This document shows, piece after piece, positions 1 through 9,859 of a stretch of 64,000 bases of DNA. Position 1 is the first letter of the stretch, and every line of letters starts with the position of its first letter. This stretch comes from Calditrichota bacterium (lineage in GTDB: Bacteria > Calditrichota > Calditrichia > Calditrichales > Calditrichaceae): positions 37,924-101,923 of the forward strand of contig JAADIP010000092.1 in the NCBI GenBank assembly GCA_013151275.1. The letters run 5' to 3'. A program made the position numbers and the translations under genes. A model generated the notes under the pieces. It ran no database searches. It was not told the origin of the DNA and saw nothing but the letters and a program-made list of their open reading frames with translations.

Positions 1-1115
1 AAATACTTGAGAATGCCGAGTTTTTCCCGTTCCAGCCTGTCCCGCATCTCTTCGATAGAAAATTCTTTCTGACTCAGTTGTCGTTCTTTTTGTTGATTGT
101 GCAGAATGCGTTGTTTATAAGCTTCGTCTCTGAAAAAGGCGGCTCCCAAATAAATTCTGGTATTGCCTCGTATATGATTGGTTAAAAGGCGATTCCGTAC
201 CCGAATCTCCGAACTCTCGATAAAATTGGAAATCACCTCATCGTGACTGATGACAATACTTTGGTGAATGCCTCCGTAAACCAGAATTTTTTCTTTTGCG
301 ATTAAACGATAATTTTTGACATAAGAGGTAAAGATCGATTTTCCGGAAATAATCCGGCTGTTGTCAGAGCGCTTGGTATTGTCAATCCCGTCCAGCGCCT
401 GAACATAACCCGCAGCCTGAATGTAGGACGAATGGATCATGCCCAGAACAAAAATATTCGACGGCGATTCAAGCGCCGAATGAGCGTGGATGTCTTCCTC
501 CACTTTAACGGCAATCTGATCGTCCACCCTGCCGTGAATTTCTCCCAGTCCTTTTATGGTGAGAACCGGATGAACGTGTACGACTCCCCATTTGGACAGA
601 AACGCGCTGCCCTCGGTAGCGGCGTAAATGGCGTCGTCCCGGGCTTTTGTATTGGTTCCGGCAAAAACGGAAAGATTCCTGAAATCCAGTTCGGTCTTTT
701 CCAGAGACTTGCCGTCCGGAAAACGTAAAATCGTGCGGAAGGGCTTTGTCAAAGAGACAAGACGAAAATCTTTTTTTACCAACAGCCGATCATCTATTAA
801 ATCGATTGATTTGCCTTCAAGTATGTCTCCGATTATCTGTTCCTGAATTTTCGGACCAAAATGCACTTCGAATTTCGGAGGTTCATCCTGATAATATGCT
901 CTTGCCACGGGCATCTGTTGGATGTCTTCGCGGGGAAGCAGGGTAATACATTCGGATAAAATTCCCTGGGTAATCCCCACTTTTTTAAGGCTTGCCAGAA
1001 TTTCTCCTTTGGTGGTCGTTCCGTTGGTCTTTTCAGCCAAAATCAATTTGCCGTCCATCAAAGGAATTAATTTTAACGTGCCGTGTTCCAATTGAATCTC
1101 CATCGCCTTGTTCAT
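1..1115 (-). CDS. DUF342 / FapA-like flagellar assembly protein A family (partial)
   Basis: The C-terminal end lies outside the window. The ATG at 1115 opens an uninterrupted minus-strand frame of about 371 codons to position 1. The N-terminal part has the LKKVGITQGI...ARAYYQDEPP layout of the DUF342 N-domain. The middle is a run of short Gly/Val/Ile-rich turns (GEIHGRVDDQIAVKVEEDI, VLGMIHSSYIQAAGYVQAL), as in the bactofilin-like beta-helix of FapA proteins. A coiled coil (KQRILHNQQKERQLSQKE) begins before the edge, as in the family. It starts 7 bases after the stop of the receiver-like gene at 1123-1611 and shares its sigma-28-like promoter, which supports a motility or polar-localisation role. 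The family call is moderately sure; the exact role is inference. Confidence 0.68.
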   Translation of the reverse strand, partial: MNKAMEIQLEHGTLKLIPLMDGKLILAEKTNGTTTKGEILASLKKVGITQGILSECITLLPREDIQQMPVARAYYQDEPPKFEVHFGPKIQEQIIGDILEGKSIDLIDDRLLVKKDFRLVSLTKPFRTILRFPDGKSLEKTELDFRNLSVFAGTNTKARDDAIYAATEGSAFLSKWGVVHVHPVLTIKGLGEIHGRVDDQIAVKVEEDIHAHSALESPSNIFVLGMIHSSYIQAAGYVQALDGIDNTKRSDNSRIISGKSIFTSYVKNYRLIAKEKILVYGGIHQSIVISHDEVISNFIESSEIRVRNRLLTNHIRGNTRIYLGAAFFRDEAYKQRILHNQQKERQLSQKEFSIEEMRDRLEREKLGILKY

Positions 1116-1122
1116 GTGACTC

Positions 1123-1611
1123 CTATTCAAAATAGGTTTCCAATTTTTTAACCAACGCCAAAGATTCCCTCAGGTATTCTTTATAATTTCTTAACTTATC
1201 CCTGTATTCCTGTTCACTGTAATCGATGGATCCTTCCAGATCGATTAAATCCTTAAGACAATCGAACAATGCTTCTCCTTTTATCGGCTTTTTAAGTTCA
1301 CCGGCGCAAGAGAATTTTTTTGCCGCCTGGTACAGTCTGTTAAATGACTTCGAATACAAATAATAAACAGCCACTTTATCTTTCTGATCGACGTCTCCGT
1401 TCTGGGGGAAATCTTTCAACAGGATCTGCAAATCAACAAAACTCAGCTCAACATTCACAAATACCGCCAACAACCCTTCTTTATCCTTAAAATTCAATGA
1501 CTTGCCCCAATTGTGCATTACCAGGCTTTGCAAGTTAAGGGCGTTAGCCAGATGAGAAATTACCTGAATAGTTACTTCGTCGTTGTCAATTATCAGGATT
1601 TTATTCTTCAT
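1123..1611 (-). CDS. Degenerate response-regulator receiver-like protein
   Basis: 162 aa. The start MKNKILIIDNDE matches the first beta strand and acidic pocket of receiver domains (D9, D11), and the KKP motif near residues 107-109 matches the conserved lysine of the last strand. At the phosphoacceptor position (AVFVNVEL, about residue 53) there is Asn instead of Asp, so the domain probably cannot be phosphorylated in the usual way. The last 40 residues are a charged helix with no DNA-binding domain. A good ribosome site (AGAGGAA) precedes the ATG. It is co-transcribed with the DUF342 gene from a sigma-28-like promoter at 1635-1658. Probable pseudo-receiver scaffold in motility; the partner is unknown. 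Confidence 0.6.
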   Translation of the reverse strand: MKNKILIIDNDEVTIQVISHLANALNLQSLVMHNWGKSLNFKDKEGLLAVFVNVELSFVDLQILLKDFPQNGDVDQKDKVAVYYLYSKSFNRLYQAAKKFSCAGELKKPIKGEALFDCLKDLIDLEGSIDYSEQEYRDKLRNYKEYLRESLALVKKLETYFE

Positions 1612-1634
1612 ACCAGTTCCTCTTTACTCCATAA

Positions 1635-1658
1635 GTCGTAGAGTGAGCGCTGTTTTTA
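1635..1658 (-). promoter_or_regulatory. Sigma-28-type promoter candidate upstream of receiver/DUF342 pair
   Basis: On the minus strand TAAA (1658-1655) and CGAC (1638-1635) are 16 bases apart, followed by TTAT. This is close to the FliA consensus TAAA-N15-CGATAA and ends in TACGAC like the flagellin promoter at 13863-13886. It lies about 25 bases upstream of the ATG at 1611. Confidence 0.55.
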
Positions 1659-1897
1659 AATACAAAATCAAGAAATCAACAAAACACTATTTGATGTGTG
1701 CGGTTGTTTTAAGGGCGGCGCTTCTAAAGCGCGGTTAGCAAAATGATTGAGTAAAAGCGGGATTTCGCAAATCGTTCTTTCCGATTAATCGGAATTTAAA
1801 GTTATCCCCTATTTTTGTCGAAAAAGCTTAATTGGAGAAAATTGAATAGTCGTAAAAAAAACCGACATGCAAATCAACAATTTAAGGAATGCACGCT

Positions 1898-3898
1898 ATG
1901 AGGTTAAGGCGTTTAAAAATCCTTTACATTGACGACGACATTGATTTTTATCGTTTGGTCAGCGCTATTCTCGAAAAAGATAAGAGCACGCTTTACGATA
2001 TAACCTACGCCCAAAACAAAACGCAATTTCTGCAAGCTTTTAACAAAAAGAAATTTGATATGATCGTGAGCGATTTCGATTTAAAAGAATTCGACGGTTT
2101 TGAAATCATTGAAACCATTCGGCAAAAAGACACCCTGATTCCGATCTTAATAGTGACCGGCTCCGGTTCCGAAGAGATCGCGGTCGAATGCATGAAAAAG
2201 GGCGCGAACGATTACATTATCAAGAATTTTGAGCACATCAAAAAATTGCCCTTTGCCATTAACAGCGCTTACGAAAAAGCTCAACTGGTCCGTGAGAGCA
2301 AAGCAAAAGACATCTCTTTAAAAGAAACTCACGACGAGCTGCAACTGATTATGAACACCATTCATTCGGCTATTATTATTCTGGACGAAAAGTTCCGGAT
2401 TTTACGCCACAATCCTTACTCGCAATATTTTTTAAACCTCAGGAACAACAAGATCATCAATCAACCCATCTGCGCTTTTATTAACGACCGTTCATTTTCC
2501 GAAACGCTTGTTAATTTTTCCGGAAGCAAAAAAGAGAGCGTCCGGTTTGAATTGACCCAGAAATCGGACAACAGTAAAAAACATTTTTTGATCATACTTC
2601 ATAAATTTTCGGATAAGAAGCGCTATTTATTGATCGCCGTCGATTTTACCGACCGAAAGGAGATGGAAGAAGAACTTATTTTATACCGGGAGCATCTGGA
2701 AAAGATGGTCGAACAAAAAGCCCAGCGGCTTATCGAGGCGAATCAGGAATTGATGAATCACTATCAGGAGCTAAAAAAGCTGGAAGCCGAAATGCGTCGC
2801 CAGCGCCAGGAAAAGGTCAATATTCTCGACAATTTAATGGAAGGCGTTGTGTTTGTTGACAACCACGGCAATATTAACTGGCTGAATCGGGCGGCGAGCG
2901 ACATTTTTCAGGTAGATCGCGATTCATGCATCAGCAAACCGTTTACATTTTTGTTGCACGAGCGGTCGCCGTTCAGAGAGCAAACGTGGGAATTTTTCGG
3001 GCAGTATCCTTTTCTCAAAGAATTCAAGGACGCGCTCGGCAGATGGTGGGAGCTAAAAATTTACCAGGTAAAAGACGAAAACGAAAATATCATCGGCACC
3101 TTAAATACGCTGTGGGAAATAACCGAAATCAAACGCAACGAGGAAGAACGCAAACAGTTTGAGAACCAACTTTTACACAAACAGAAACTGGAATCCATCG
3201 GAACGTTAGCCAGCGGAGTCGCCCACGAAATAAACAATCCCATGACCGGCATCATTAATTATGCCAAACTCTTGCGCAATCGCATTGAAGATCAGAATTT
3301 AAAACTCTTTGCCGAAGGGATTATCGAAGAAGGCGAGCGCATTTCCGCCATCGTTAAAAATCTTCTGGCGTTTTCCCGCAAAGAGCAAGCCAAAACCGAA
3401 CAGGTTAATATCGCCCGATTGATTCAGTCTTCCGTGAATCTGGTCAAATCTATTATGCGCAAAGAGCACATTCGCATCGAGGTTAAAATCCCCCAAGATT
3501 TCCCTTTGGTTCCCTGCCGTCCGCAGCAAATTCAACAGGTTTTGATAAATCTTTTAACCAATGCGCACGACGCTTTGCAGGCTAAAACAAATTTTAACGA
3601 TAATAAGACGATCTCAATTTATTGTAAAATTTTAGAAGATCCCGATAAGATGGCGCAAATCATAATCGAAGATAACGGCATCGGAATAAGCTCTTCCATA
3701 CTGGAGCGCATTTATGATCCTTTTTTTACGACCAAGCCGCGCGACGCCGGAACCGGTCTCGGGCTTTCGGTCAGCTACGGAATTATTCAAAGGCACGGCG
3801 GGCAGTTAAGGTGCGAAAGCAAAGAGGGGGAATTCACCCGATTTTTCATCGATTTACCGTTGGAGTCGATGTTGGAAATAGAATCGATAAATTCTTGA
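1898..3898 (+). CDS. Hybrid sensor kinase: receiver-PAS-PAS-histidine kinase
   Basis: 666 aa, no signal peptide or membrane segment, so cytoplasmic. In order: an N-terminal receiver with acidic pocket D12-D14, phosphoacceptor D59, T87 and K109; a PAS domain from about residue 145; a coiled coil; a second PAS from about 300; HisKA with the motif ASGVAHEINNP and phospho-His about 443; and an ATPase domain with the N-box NLLTNAHDAL, DNGIGI and TGLGLSVSYG. An ATG also exists at 1889, but AAGGA ends directly against it and is correctly spaced only for the ATG at 1898, so 1898 is chosen. There is no output domain, so it must pass phosphate on or act through the receiver. It lies next to motility genes but is transcribed divergently; a role in taxis is inference. 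Confidence 0.9.
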   Translation: MRLRRLKILYIDDDIDFYRLVSAILEKDKSTLYDITYAQNKTQFLQAFNKKKFDMIVSDFDLKEFDGFEIIETIRQKDTLIPILIVTGSGSEEIAVECMKKGANDYIIKNFEHIKKLPFAINSAYEKAQLVRESKAKDISLKETHDELQLIMNTIHSAIIILDEKFRILRHNPYSQYFLNLRNNKIINQPICAFINDRSFSETLVNFSGSKKESVRFELTQKSDNSKKHFLIILHKFSDKKRYLLIAVDFTDRKEMEEELILYREHLEKMVEQKAQRLIEANQELMNHYQELKKLEAEMRRQRQEKVNILDNLMEGVVFVDNHGNINWLNRAASDIFQVDRDSCISKPFTFLLHERSPFREQTWEFFGQYPFLKEFKDALGRWWELKIYQVKDENENIIGTLNTLWEITEIKRNEEERKQFENQLLHKQKLESIGTLASGVAHEINNPMTGIINYAKLLRNRIEDQNLKLFAEGIIEEGERISAIVKNLLAFSRKEQAKTEQVNIARLIQSSVNLVKSIMRKEHIRIEVKIPQDFPLVPCRPQQIQQVLINLLTNAHDALQAKTNFNDNKTISIYCKILEDPDKMAQIIIEDNGIGISSSILERIYDPFFTTKPRDAGTGLGLSVSYGIIQRHGGQLRCESKEGEFTRFFIDLPLESMLEIESINS

Positions 3899-4223
3899 TA
3901 GTTATTGGTTAAGGGTTAAGAGTTTATTTGTTTAGTTGTTTAGTTGTTTAGTTGTTTAGTTGTTTAGCTGTTTAAATTAGAGCAAAAAATGGGTATCGGA
4001 AAGCAGAGACCAGAAAGCAGTAGGGAGCGGGTAATGCGTGATTCGTGAATGGAGAAGCCCGCTTAATCCTTAACGCTTAACAGATTCTGCCCAAAAAAGC
4101 AGGAATTTAAGTATTAATCCAATAATTCGGCAGAATCGTCAGGTTTTCGGATTGTTTGTTTGCCGTTTTAATAATTGATTCGTAGTTTTGGAATTTATCC
4201 GACGGAAAATACAGAGGGATTAA
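3899..4223. repeat. Intergenic repeat island A between two kinases
   Basis: This 325-base gap has no gene. It carries GGTTAAGGGTTAAG at the left, the 8-bp tandem repeat, then words such as AAAGCAGAGACCAGAAAGCAG and GTAATGCGTGATTCGTG. From about 4045 to 4127 a box with CCGCTTAATCC and ATTCTGCC(C)AAAAAA is closely matched at 15938-16032, again about 100 bases upstream of a plus-strand start. A ribosome site (GAGGGAT) precedes the ATG at 4224. No promoter can be named with confidence. Confidence 0.75.
3930..3974. repeat. 8-bp tandem repeat (GTTTAGTT, about 5.5 units)
   Basis: Units of GTTTAGTT run head to tail from 3930; the fifth unit has one change (GTTTAGCT) and the sixth is partial. The same unit appears about 2.5 times near 63297-63315, also in a gene-free stretch. 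It is part of the intergenic repeat island that follows the kinase stop at 3898. Confidence 0.9.
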
Positions 4224-7200
4224 ATGGCAAAGATATTATTGGTTGACGACGAAAAGAGCATTCGCATTACCCTTAGCGAATTCATAAAAGAAGACGGGCA
4301 TGATGTGGTTTCGGTTTCCACCGCATCCGAAGCGTTAAGTTTATTGGGAAACAACAGCTTTGATGTGATTGTCACGGATATTATTTTACCGGGGATGAGC
4401 GGGCTTGAGCTTTTCAAATCCATCCGACAGAAATCTCCCAACAGTCAGGTAATTATCATAACCGGAGAACCCACCATAGAAACAGCCGCCGAAGCGGTTC
4501 GGTCTTCGGCGTTCGATTATCTGCCCAAACCGGTGGACGGCGAAGAGATTAAACATGTTGTGAATCGGGCGGTGGAAGTAAAAAATCTTCTGGAAGAAAA
4601 AGCCCGTTTGAGCGCGGAGAACCTGCGTTATCAGCAGCATCTGGAAGAGTTGGTCGATCTGCGCACCAAAGCCTTAAAACAGAGCGAACGCACCTTTCGC
4701 CTGATGTTCGAGAACAATCCCATGCCCATGATTATTTACGACATTAAAACCCACAAAATTCTCGACATCAATCATTCCGCTTCTTTGTTGTACGGCTATT
4801 CAATAAAAGAATTGATCGGTTCGAAAGTCGATATTCTTTTTCGAAACCCTTCGCTGGTTCCCGAACAGGTTGAAGTTGAAGACACCATCATTCAGGAATC
4901 CGAAGAGATTACCAATGTAAAAAAAGACGGAAGCCTTGTCGAGGTCGAGATATTGTCTCACCGTCTTTTGTACAAAGACAGAGAAGCCTGCTATATTATG
5001 ATTAAGGATATAACCGAGCGCAAGCGTACGGAACACGCCTTAATCCGCTCCGAAAGAAAATACCGAATGTTGTTCGAGAACATGGCGCAGGGCGTATTCT
5101 ATTTAAATAACCGCGGGGAAATTTTTTCCATTAACGAAGCCGCGAGAAAGATTCTGGATCTCGAAAAAGATCAAAAAAAACTGACCATCAACATTTTCGC
5201 CCAATACAAATTCTACAACGAAAAAGGCAGAAAAATCGCCGCTAAATCCTTTCCGCCTCTTTTAGCCCTGCAAAAGGGATTGCCCGTTCTGAACCAGATT
5301 GTACGCATCCGCCGCCACGATAAAAAAGATTTGTGGGTCATTATCGATTCGGTTCCCCATTTGGAAAGAAACAAAGTTAAAGAAGTGTTTACAACCTTCA
5401 GCGACATCACTCTTTTAAAACATACCGAATTTGAATTACGGGAAAGCGAGCAAAAACTCCGCGCCGTTCTTAACGCCTTACCGGATCAGTTATTTCTGTT
5501 TTCGCGGGAAGGAATTTGTCTTGACGCCAAGGACAATGAACTTCAGGGTCAGAATTTTCAAAAAATTATCGGAAAATCCGTTTTCGAGATATTTCCCGAA
5601 CCGTTGGCGCAGCGTTTTCAAAACATGCTGCTATTAACCAATCGCGCTGGCGAAATTCAGACCTTTGAATATCATTATGAATATAACGGTAAACTGCGCG
5701 ATTTTGAGGCGCGGCTTATCCGAAGCACCGAAGGACAAATTTTATGCCTGATACGCGATATTACCGAACGAAAGCGCTACGAAATCGATTTACAAAAGAG
5801 CGAATCGAGATTTCGAATACTGTTGGAATCCGCTTCGCAGGCTATTGTACTGGTTAACGTCCATGGCAGGATCACTCTGGTTAATTCGCATACCGAACAA
5901 CTTTTCGGTTATTCGAGAGACGAGCTGATCAATCAGCCGGTGGAAACCTTACTTCCCTTTTCTTTACGCGGCAAAGATCATCTTTTAAATCAAAACAAAT
6001 TTCGTCAATTCAAAACAACAATTCCAAAGGGAACCAGCGAACTAAGCGGCATGCGAAAAGACGGGAGCGAATTTCCCATCGAAATCCAGCTTTCACGGGT
6101 CGAAATGCTGGAAGGACCATTTGTGATGGCGCTGATTACCGATATTTCCGAGCGCAAAAAACTGGAATCGCGGATACGAAGGATCGAAAAGCTGGAAGCC
6201 ATCGGACAATTAGCCGGCGGAATAGCCCATGATTTCAACAACGTTTTAGCGGGAATTATCGGTTTAAGCGAATTAGCCCTGCGAAAACTCACGGAAAATA
6301 ATCCTGTCAGAGAAAATATTAAACTGATAATCAACAAAGCGGAAAACGCGGCGGATCTGGTGCGCAAGCTTTTAATGTTCAGCCGCCAGCAAAAAATCAA
6401 ACCCCAGCTCATCAACCTGAATCAGGTGGTTTTGAGCAACCGGAAACTTTTGCAGAGATACCTCGGAGAAGACATCCATCTGATGATCCATCTCGCCGAC
6501 GATTTGAATTCCATTTACGGCGATCTGAGCGCAATGGATCAAATTATTACCAATTTGTGCATTAACGCCCGCGACGCCATGCCCGACGGCGGCGAGCTCT
6601 CTTTACAAACCAGCAACGTCCAAATTACCGAAAAAGAAAACGACATGCCTCCCGGCGACTACGTTCTGCTTTTAATTTCGGACACGGGAATAGGGATGTC
6701 CGAGGAAGTTCAAAAGCACATATTCGAGCCCTTTTTTACGACAAAAGAACTCGGACAGGGCACGGGACTCGGTCTCGCCACGGTTTACGGTCTGGTTCAG
6801 CAGCATGACGGATTTATTCAGTTTAACAGTCAATTGGGCGAAGGCACTATTTTCCGCATCTACTTCCCCGCCGTTATCGAAAAAAGCAGCTTCAGCAGAA
6901 AAAAAGAACCGGAACTGATGGTCAGAGGCGGAAAAGAAACCATCCTTCTGGTGGACGATCAGATCGATATTTTATCGACCTCAAAGGAGACGCTGGAATC
7001 TTACGGTTACAAAGTTTTAATTGCCGGAAACGGAATTCAGGCTCTGGAAATAATAGAGAAATACAAAGACCTGATCGAGTTGGTCGTCTCCGATGTCGTA
7101 ATGCCCGATATGGACGGCATCGAATTGAGAATGCTTTGTCAGCGTATTAACCCGTCGATTAAATTTTTATTAATGAGCGCGTTTAGTCCTAAGCTTGAGA

Positions 7201-7280
7201 ACGAAAGGGATTATCTTTTAAAACCTTTTTTAGGACATCAGTTGGCGAGAAAGGTGAGAGAGATATTGGACTCCGGTTGA
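4224..7280 (+). CDS. Hybrid histidine kinase with receivers at both ends and four PAS domains
   Basis: 1018 aa, cytoplasmic. N-terminal receiver (LLVDDEKS, D52, KPV switch lysine); coiled coil; four PAS modules, each opening with an RxFRxLFE-type helix (about residues 153, 275, 408 and 531), several ending in DITERKR; HisKA motif [10 protein letters not shown] with phospho-His 669; ATPase with [20 protein letters not shown] and [12 protein letters not shown]-terminal receiver with D957 in VVSDVVMPDMDG. The layout suits multi-input sensing with an internal phosphorelay. No DNA-binding output is present. It converges on the 7354-9321 kinase, whose HisKA/ATPase/receiver half is very alike, suggesting the two share ancestry. 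Confidence 0.92.
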   Translation: MAKILLVDDEKSIRITLSEFIKEDGHDVVSVSTASEALSLLGNNSFDVIVTDIILPGMSGLELFKSIRQKSPNSQVIIITGEPTIETAAEAVRSSAFDYLPKPVDGEEIKHVVNRAVEVKNLLEEKARLSAENLRYQQHLEELVDLRTKALKQSERTFRLMFENNPMPMIIYDIKTHKILDINHSASLLYGYSIKELIGSKVDILFRNPSLVPEQVEVEDTIIQESEEITNVKKDGSLVEVEILSHRLLYKDREACYIMIKDITERKRTEHALIRSERKYRMLFENMAQGVFYLNNRGEIFSINEAARKILDLEKDQKKLTINIFAQYKFYNEKGRKIAAKSFPPLLALQKGLPVLNQIVRIRRHDKKDLWVIIDSVPHLERNKVKEVFTTFSDITLLKHTEFELRESEQKLRAVLNALPDQLFLFSREGICLDAKDNELQGQNFQKIIGKSVFEIFPEPLAQRFQNMLLLTNRAGEIQTFEYHYEYNGKLRDFEARLIRSTEGQILCLIRDITERKRYEIDLQKSESRFRILLESASQAIVLVNVHGRITLVNSHTEQLFGYSRDELINQPVETLLPFSLRGKDHLLNQNKFRQFKTTIPKGTSELSGMRKDGSEFPIEIQLSRVEMLEGPFVMALITDISERKKLESRIRRIEKLEAIGQLAGGIAHDFNNVLAGIIGLSELALRKLTENNPVRENIKLIINKAENAADLVRKLLMFSRQQKIKPQLINLNQVVLSNRKLLQRYLGEDIHLMIHLADDLNSIYGDLSAMDQIITNLCINARDAMPDGGELSLQTSNVQITEKENDMPPGDYVLLLISDTGIGMSEEVQKHIFEPFFTTKELGQGTGLGLATVYGLVQQHDGFIQFNSQLGEGTIFRIYFPAVIEKSSFSRKKEPELMVRGGKETILLVDDQIDILSTSKETLESYGYKVLIAGNGIQALEIIEKYKDLIELVVSDVVMPDMDGIELRMLCQRINPSIKFLLMSAFSPKLENERDYLLKPFLGHQLARKVREILDSG

Positions 7281-7353
7281 AGTTAATTTTCTGCGGAACA
7301 GGGAACGGCGTTTGTAAAATTACGAGTCTCCGGTCGCGGTTTTGGCTTCCGCG

Positions 7354-9321
7354 TCAAAGAACCTGATTTTCAAATATCTCCTGCAATTTATTGGCGAGAA
7401 TTCGCGGAGAAAACGGCTTTTGAATGTAATTGATTCCCGATTCCAGCATGCCGTGTTTACTAATCGCGCTGTCGTCATAACCCGACATAAACAGAACCTG
7501 AAGCTCGGGATTATCACGGGAAATAATCTCTATCAGTTTTTTGCCGTTCATTACCGGCATTATAAGGTCGGTAAGAACCAGATCGATTTCGTCTTTATGT
7601 TTTTTGTAAATTTTTAACGCCTGATCGCCGTTGGACGCCTCAAAAATTTTATATCCGAGAGTTTGCAGGGTGTCGCAAATCAGTTCCCTGACCAAGTACT
7701 CGTCTTCGACAACCAAAATTCTTTGACCGCTTCCCCGGGACTTTGTTTCACCGCATTCCCTGCGCGTGAACGATTTTTGGCTTCTTACCGCCGGAAAGTA
7801 AATTTTAAACGTGGTGCCTTTATCCACCTCGCTGTAAACGAATATATGACCGTTGCTCTGTTTTACAATGCCATAGACAGTCGCCAGTCCCAAACCGGTT
7901 CCTTTTCCTTTTTCTTTGGTCGTAAAAAACGGTTCGAATATTCTCCGGCGGACTTCACCGCTCATTCCCACGCCCGTATCGGTGATAGAAAGCTGCACAT
8001 AGGCTCCGGGTTCCACGTCGGGATGCAGCCGTTTGTAACTGGAATCCAGTTGCACCTGCCTTGTTTCAATAATCAGCGTTCCGCCGTCCGGCATGGCGTC
8101 GCGGGCGTTTACGACCAGATTCATGATAACCTGTTCAATCTGATTGGGATCGGCTTTAATCTGCCAGATATCGGCGTCGAGCATGGTAACCAGTTCGATA
8201 TGTTCGCCGATCAGCCGTTGCAGCATAACGGTAAGGTCTTTAATGGATTGATTGATATCGAGAATTTTGGGTTGTAAAATTTGCCTGCGGCTGAAAGCCA
8301 ACAACTGTCTGGTTAAAGAAACGGCGCGGTCGGTGGCTTTTTTAATTTGGGTCAAATAATTAAAAGTGGAATCCTGATGTTTGATTTTGTTCTGCAAAAG
8401 ATCGATATAGCCTTCGATTACAGTGAGCAAATTATTGAAATCGTGGGCAATGCCCCCTGCCAACTGCCCGATGGCTTCCATTTTCTGAGAATGACGCAAT
8501 TGTTCTTCCAGTTGCTTTCTGAGAGTAATATCGCTCATCACTCCCACAATCACCACGGGTTGTCCTTCTTCGTCTTTCACCGGCGAGGTGGAAAGGAAAA
8601 TCATAATTTCTTTTCCGTCGTTGCGTTTAACTTTCAATTCGCCGTTCCAGCCGCCCTTTAAAGTCGCCGGAAGAATATGCAGTTGGAAGTCGTAACCGGA
8701 TACCGGAGAATATAAATTTTCGATGGAAGTCCCGAGTATTTCTTCACGCTTGTATCCGAAGGTATCGAGAAAGGCTTCGTTTACGAATAAAATTTTTCCG
8801 TTAATATCAAAAACGCTCAATCCTTCATTAACCTGTTTCAGGGCGTGAGAGAGCATGTTTCGCTCTACTTCCAGCCTTTTGTAATCGGTTAAGTCCGAAA
8901 CAAAACAGAAAAGCGCCGTGTTTTGTCCGAAAGGTATGGGGCGAACGATTAATTTAACCGGGATTATCCGGTTTCCCTTGCCTTTAAACAATAGCTCAAA
9001 AACGCTTTTTTCGCCTTTGTTTTTGTGTTCGGTAAACTGGTCTAAAAAATCGTGAATATTGGGAATGACAAAAAGGTCTAAAAATTTTTTTGACTTCAGC
9101 TCTTCCAGATCGTATCCGCTTAATGATAACAAAAACCGGTTGGCAGAGATAACTTTTGAGGCATCATGATCAACTATCAGCACGCCTTCGGGATACACGT
9201 CCAGCAAACTTTGATAGTTTTCTATTGAGGCTATATCACCTGTATTTGAAAGTAAATGACTTTTTTCCGCAATACCGTTGAGAATACCATCGATCATATC
9301 CACATTCCTTCGAAAACTCAT
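7354..9321 (-). CDS. PAS-PAS hybrid histidine kinase with C-terminal receiver, coupled to flgM-like gene
   Basis: 655 aa, soluble. Two PAS domains (about residues 30-150 and 155-270), HisKA with [10 protein letters not shown] and phospho-His 293, N-box [31 protein letters not shown], and a C-terminal receiver with phosphoacceptor about D585 ([11 protein letters not shown]) and the KPF lysine. The ATG at 9321 overlaps the stop of the FlgM-like gene as ATGA, indicating translational coupling. A second ATG at 9297 has a better ribosome site (AAGGA, 8 bases away) and could be the true start. It is read from the sigma-28-like promoter at 9705-9727, so it would be made late in flagellar assembly. 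The signal is unknown. Confidence 0.9.
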   Translation of the reverse strand: MSFRRNVDMIDGILNGIAEKSHLLSNTGDIASIENYQSLLDVYPEGVLIVDHDASKVISANRFLLSLSGYDLEELKSKKFLDLFVIPNIHDFLDQFTEHKNKGEKSVFELLFKGKGNRIIPVKLIVRPIPFGQNTALFCFVSDLTDYKRLEVERNMLSHALKQVNEGLSVFDINGKILFVNEAFLDTFGYKREEILGTSIENLYSPVSGYDFQLHILPATLKGGWNGELKVKRNDGKEIMIFLSTSPVKDEEGQPVVIVGVMSDITLRKQLEEQLRHSQKMEAIGQLAGGIAHDFNNLLTVIEGYIDLLQNKIKHQDSTFNYLTQIKKATDRAVSLTRQLLAFSRRQILQPKILDINQSIKDLTVMLQRLIGEHIELVTMLDADIWQIKADPNQIEQVIMNLVVNARDAMPDGGTLIIETRQVQLDSSYKRLHPDVEPGAYVQLSITDTGVGMSGEVRRRIFEPFFTTKEKGKGTGLGLATVYGIVKQSNGHIFVYSEVDKGTTFKIYFPAVRSQKSFTRRECGETKSRGSGQRILVVEDEYLVRELICDTLQTLGYKIFEASNGDQALKIYKKHKDEIDLVLTDLIMPVMNGKKLIEIISRDNPELQVLFMSGYDDSAISKHGMLESGINYIQKPFSPRILANKLQEIFENQVL

Positions 9322-9662
9322 TTAAGTCTTTGAACTCTTACAGTACGCAAGAGCCTGTCCACAACCTTATCGATCACTTCCGAATCGAAATAATCCTGAG
9401 AACTGATTCTTTGCTGGATTTCCTCGATTTCTTTGGAAGAAAGCGTTTCCGACTCCTTGACCGCTTTTACATAACCGCTCGCCTCGTTCTTTAAAGAAAG
9501 CAACTGACGCGCTTTATCCGAAATATCGGTCTGAACGGTTTTGCCGGTCGTATTTTCCGCCGATCGACCGGAGTGCTTTGACTCTCCCCTTTTTACGTTT
9601 CCGGACTTATTAGGGCGATTTACCCCGGAAGGCAGCCCTAATATGTTTTCTATGAGGCCCAT
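9318..9662 (-). CDS. flgM: FlgM-like anti-sigma-28 factor (copy 1)
   Basis: 114 aa from the ATG at 9662, which has GGAGG 5 bases upstream; an in-frame TTG at 9674 is less likely. The N-terminal half is low-complexity, Gly/Ser/Lys-rich and probably disordered. The C-terminal half (ISDKARQLLSLKNEA, then EEIQQRISSQDYFDSEVIDKVVDRLL) matches the SDKARE...VEELKxxIxxGxYxVdsxxVAxxLL pattern by which FlgM proteins bind sigma-28. It is longer than typical FlgM (about 90-100 aa). It is followed by a coupled histidine kinase. A paralogue lies at 9860-10228. Confidence 0.68.
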   Translation of the reverse strand: MGLIENILGLPSGVNRPNKSGNVKRGESKHSGRSAENTTGKTVQTDISDKARQLLSLKNEASGYVKAVKESETLSSKEIEEIQQRISSQDYFDSEVIDKVVDRLLRTVRVQRLK

Positions 9663-9704
9663 TATTACCTCCAATGTGCCTTTTATTTATATCTTACTTT
9701 ATTG

Positions 9705-9727
9705 GTCGTGGGTTCGGCTGATTTTTA
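9705..9727 (-). promoter_or_regulatory. Sigma-28-type promoter candidate for flgM-kinase pair
   Basis: On the minus strand TAAA (9727-9724), 15 bases, then CGAC (9708-9705) followed by CAAT. The motif ACCCACGAYC is shared with the promoter of the second flagellin. It lies about 40 bases upstream of the FlgM-like ATG, giving a short leader with the GGAGG site. Confidence 0.6.
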
Positions 9728-9859
9728 AAATATTTTTTCAATTTTTTTTATAACATTTCATCTTTCAGCGCAAGTAAGAGGATGATTTGATGGAATGAAA
9801 AGACGGCATGGAAAAACCAAAAGTTTTTCAGGCAAGACAGGAAGCTGTTTTAATTCCGT

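Noticed and set aside
1793..1832. TTTAAAGTT followed by GTCGAAAA as a sigma-28 promoter for the 1898 kinase
   Set aside because: The spacing between TAAA and CGA is about 18 bases, not 15-16, so the match is not convincing.
3930..3974. Possible CRISPR-like repeat array
   Set aside because: Units are 8 bases with no spacers; a simple tandem repeat.
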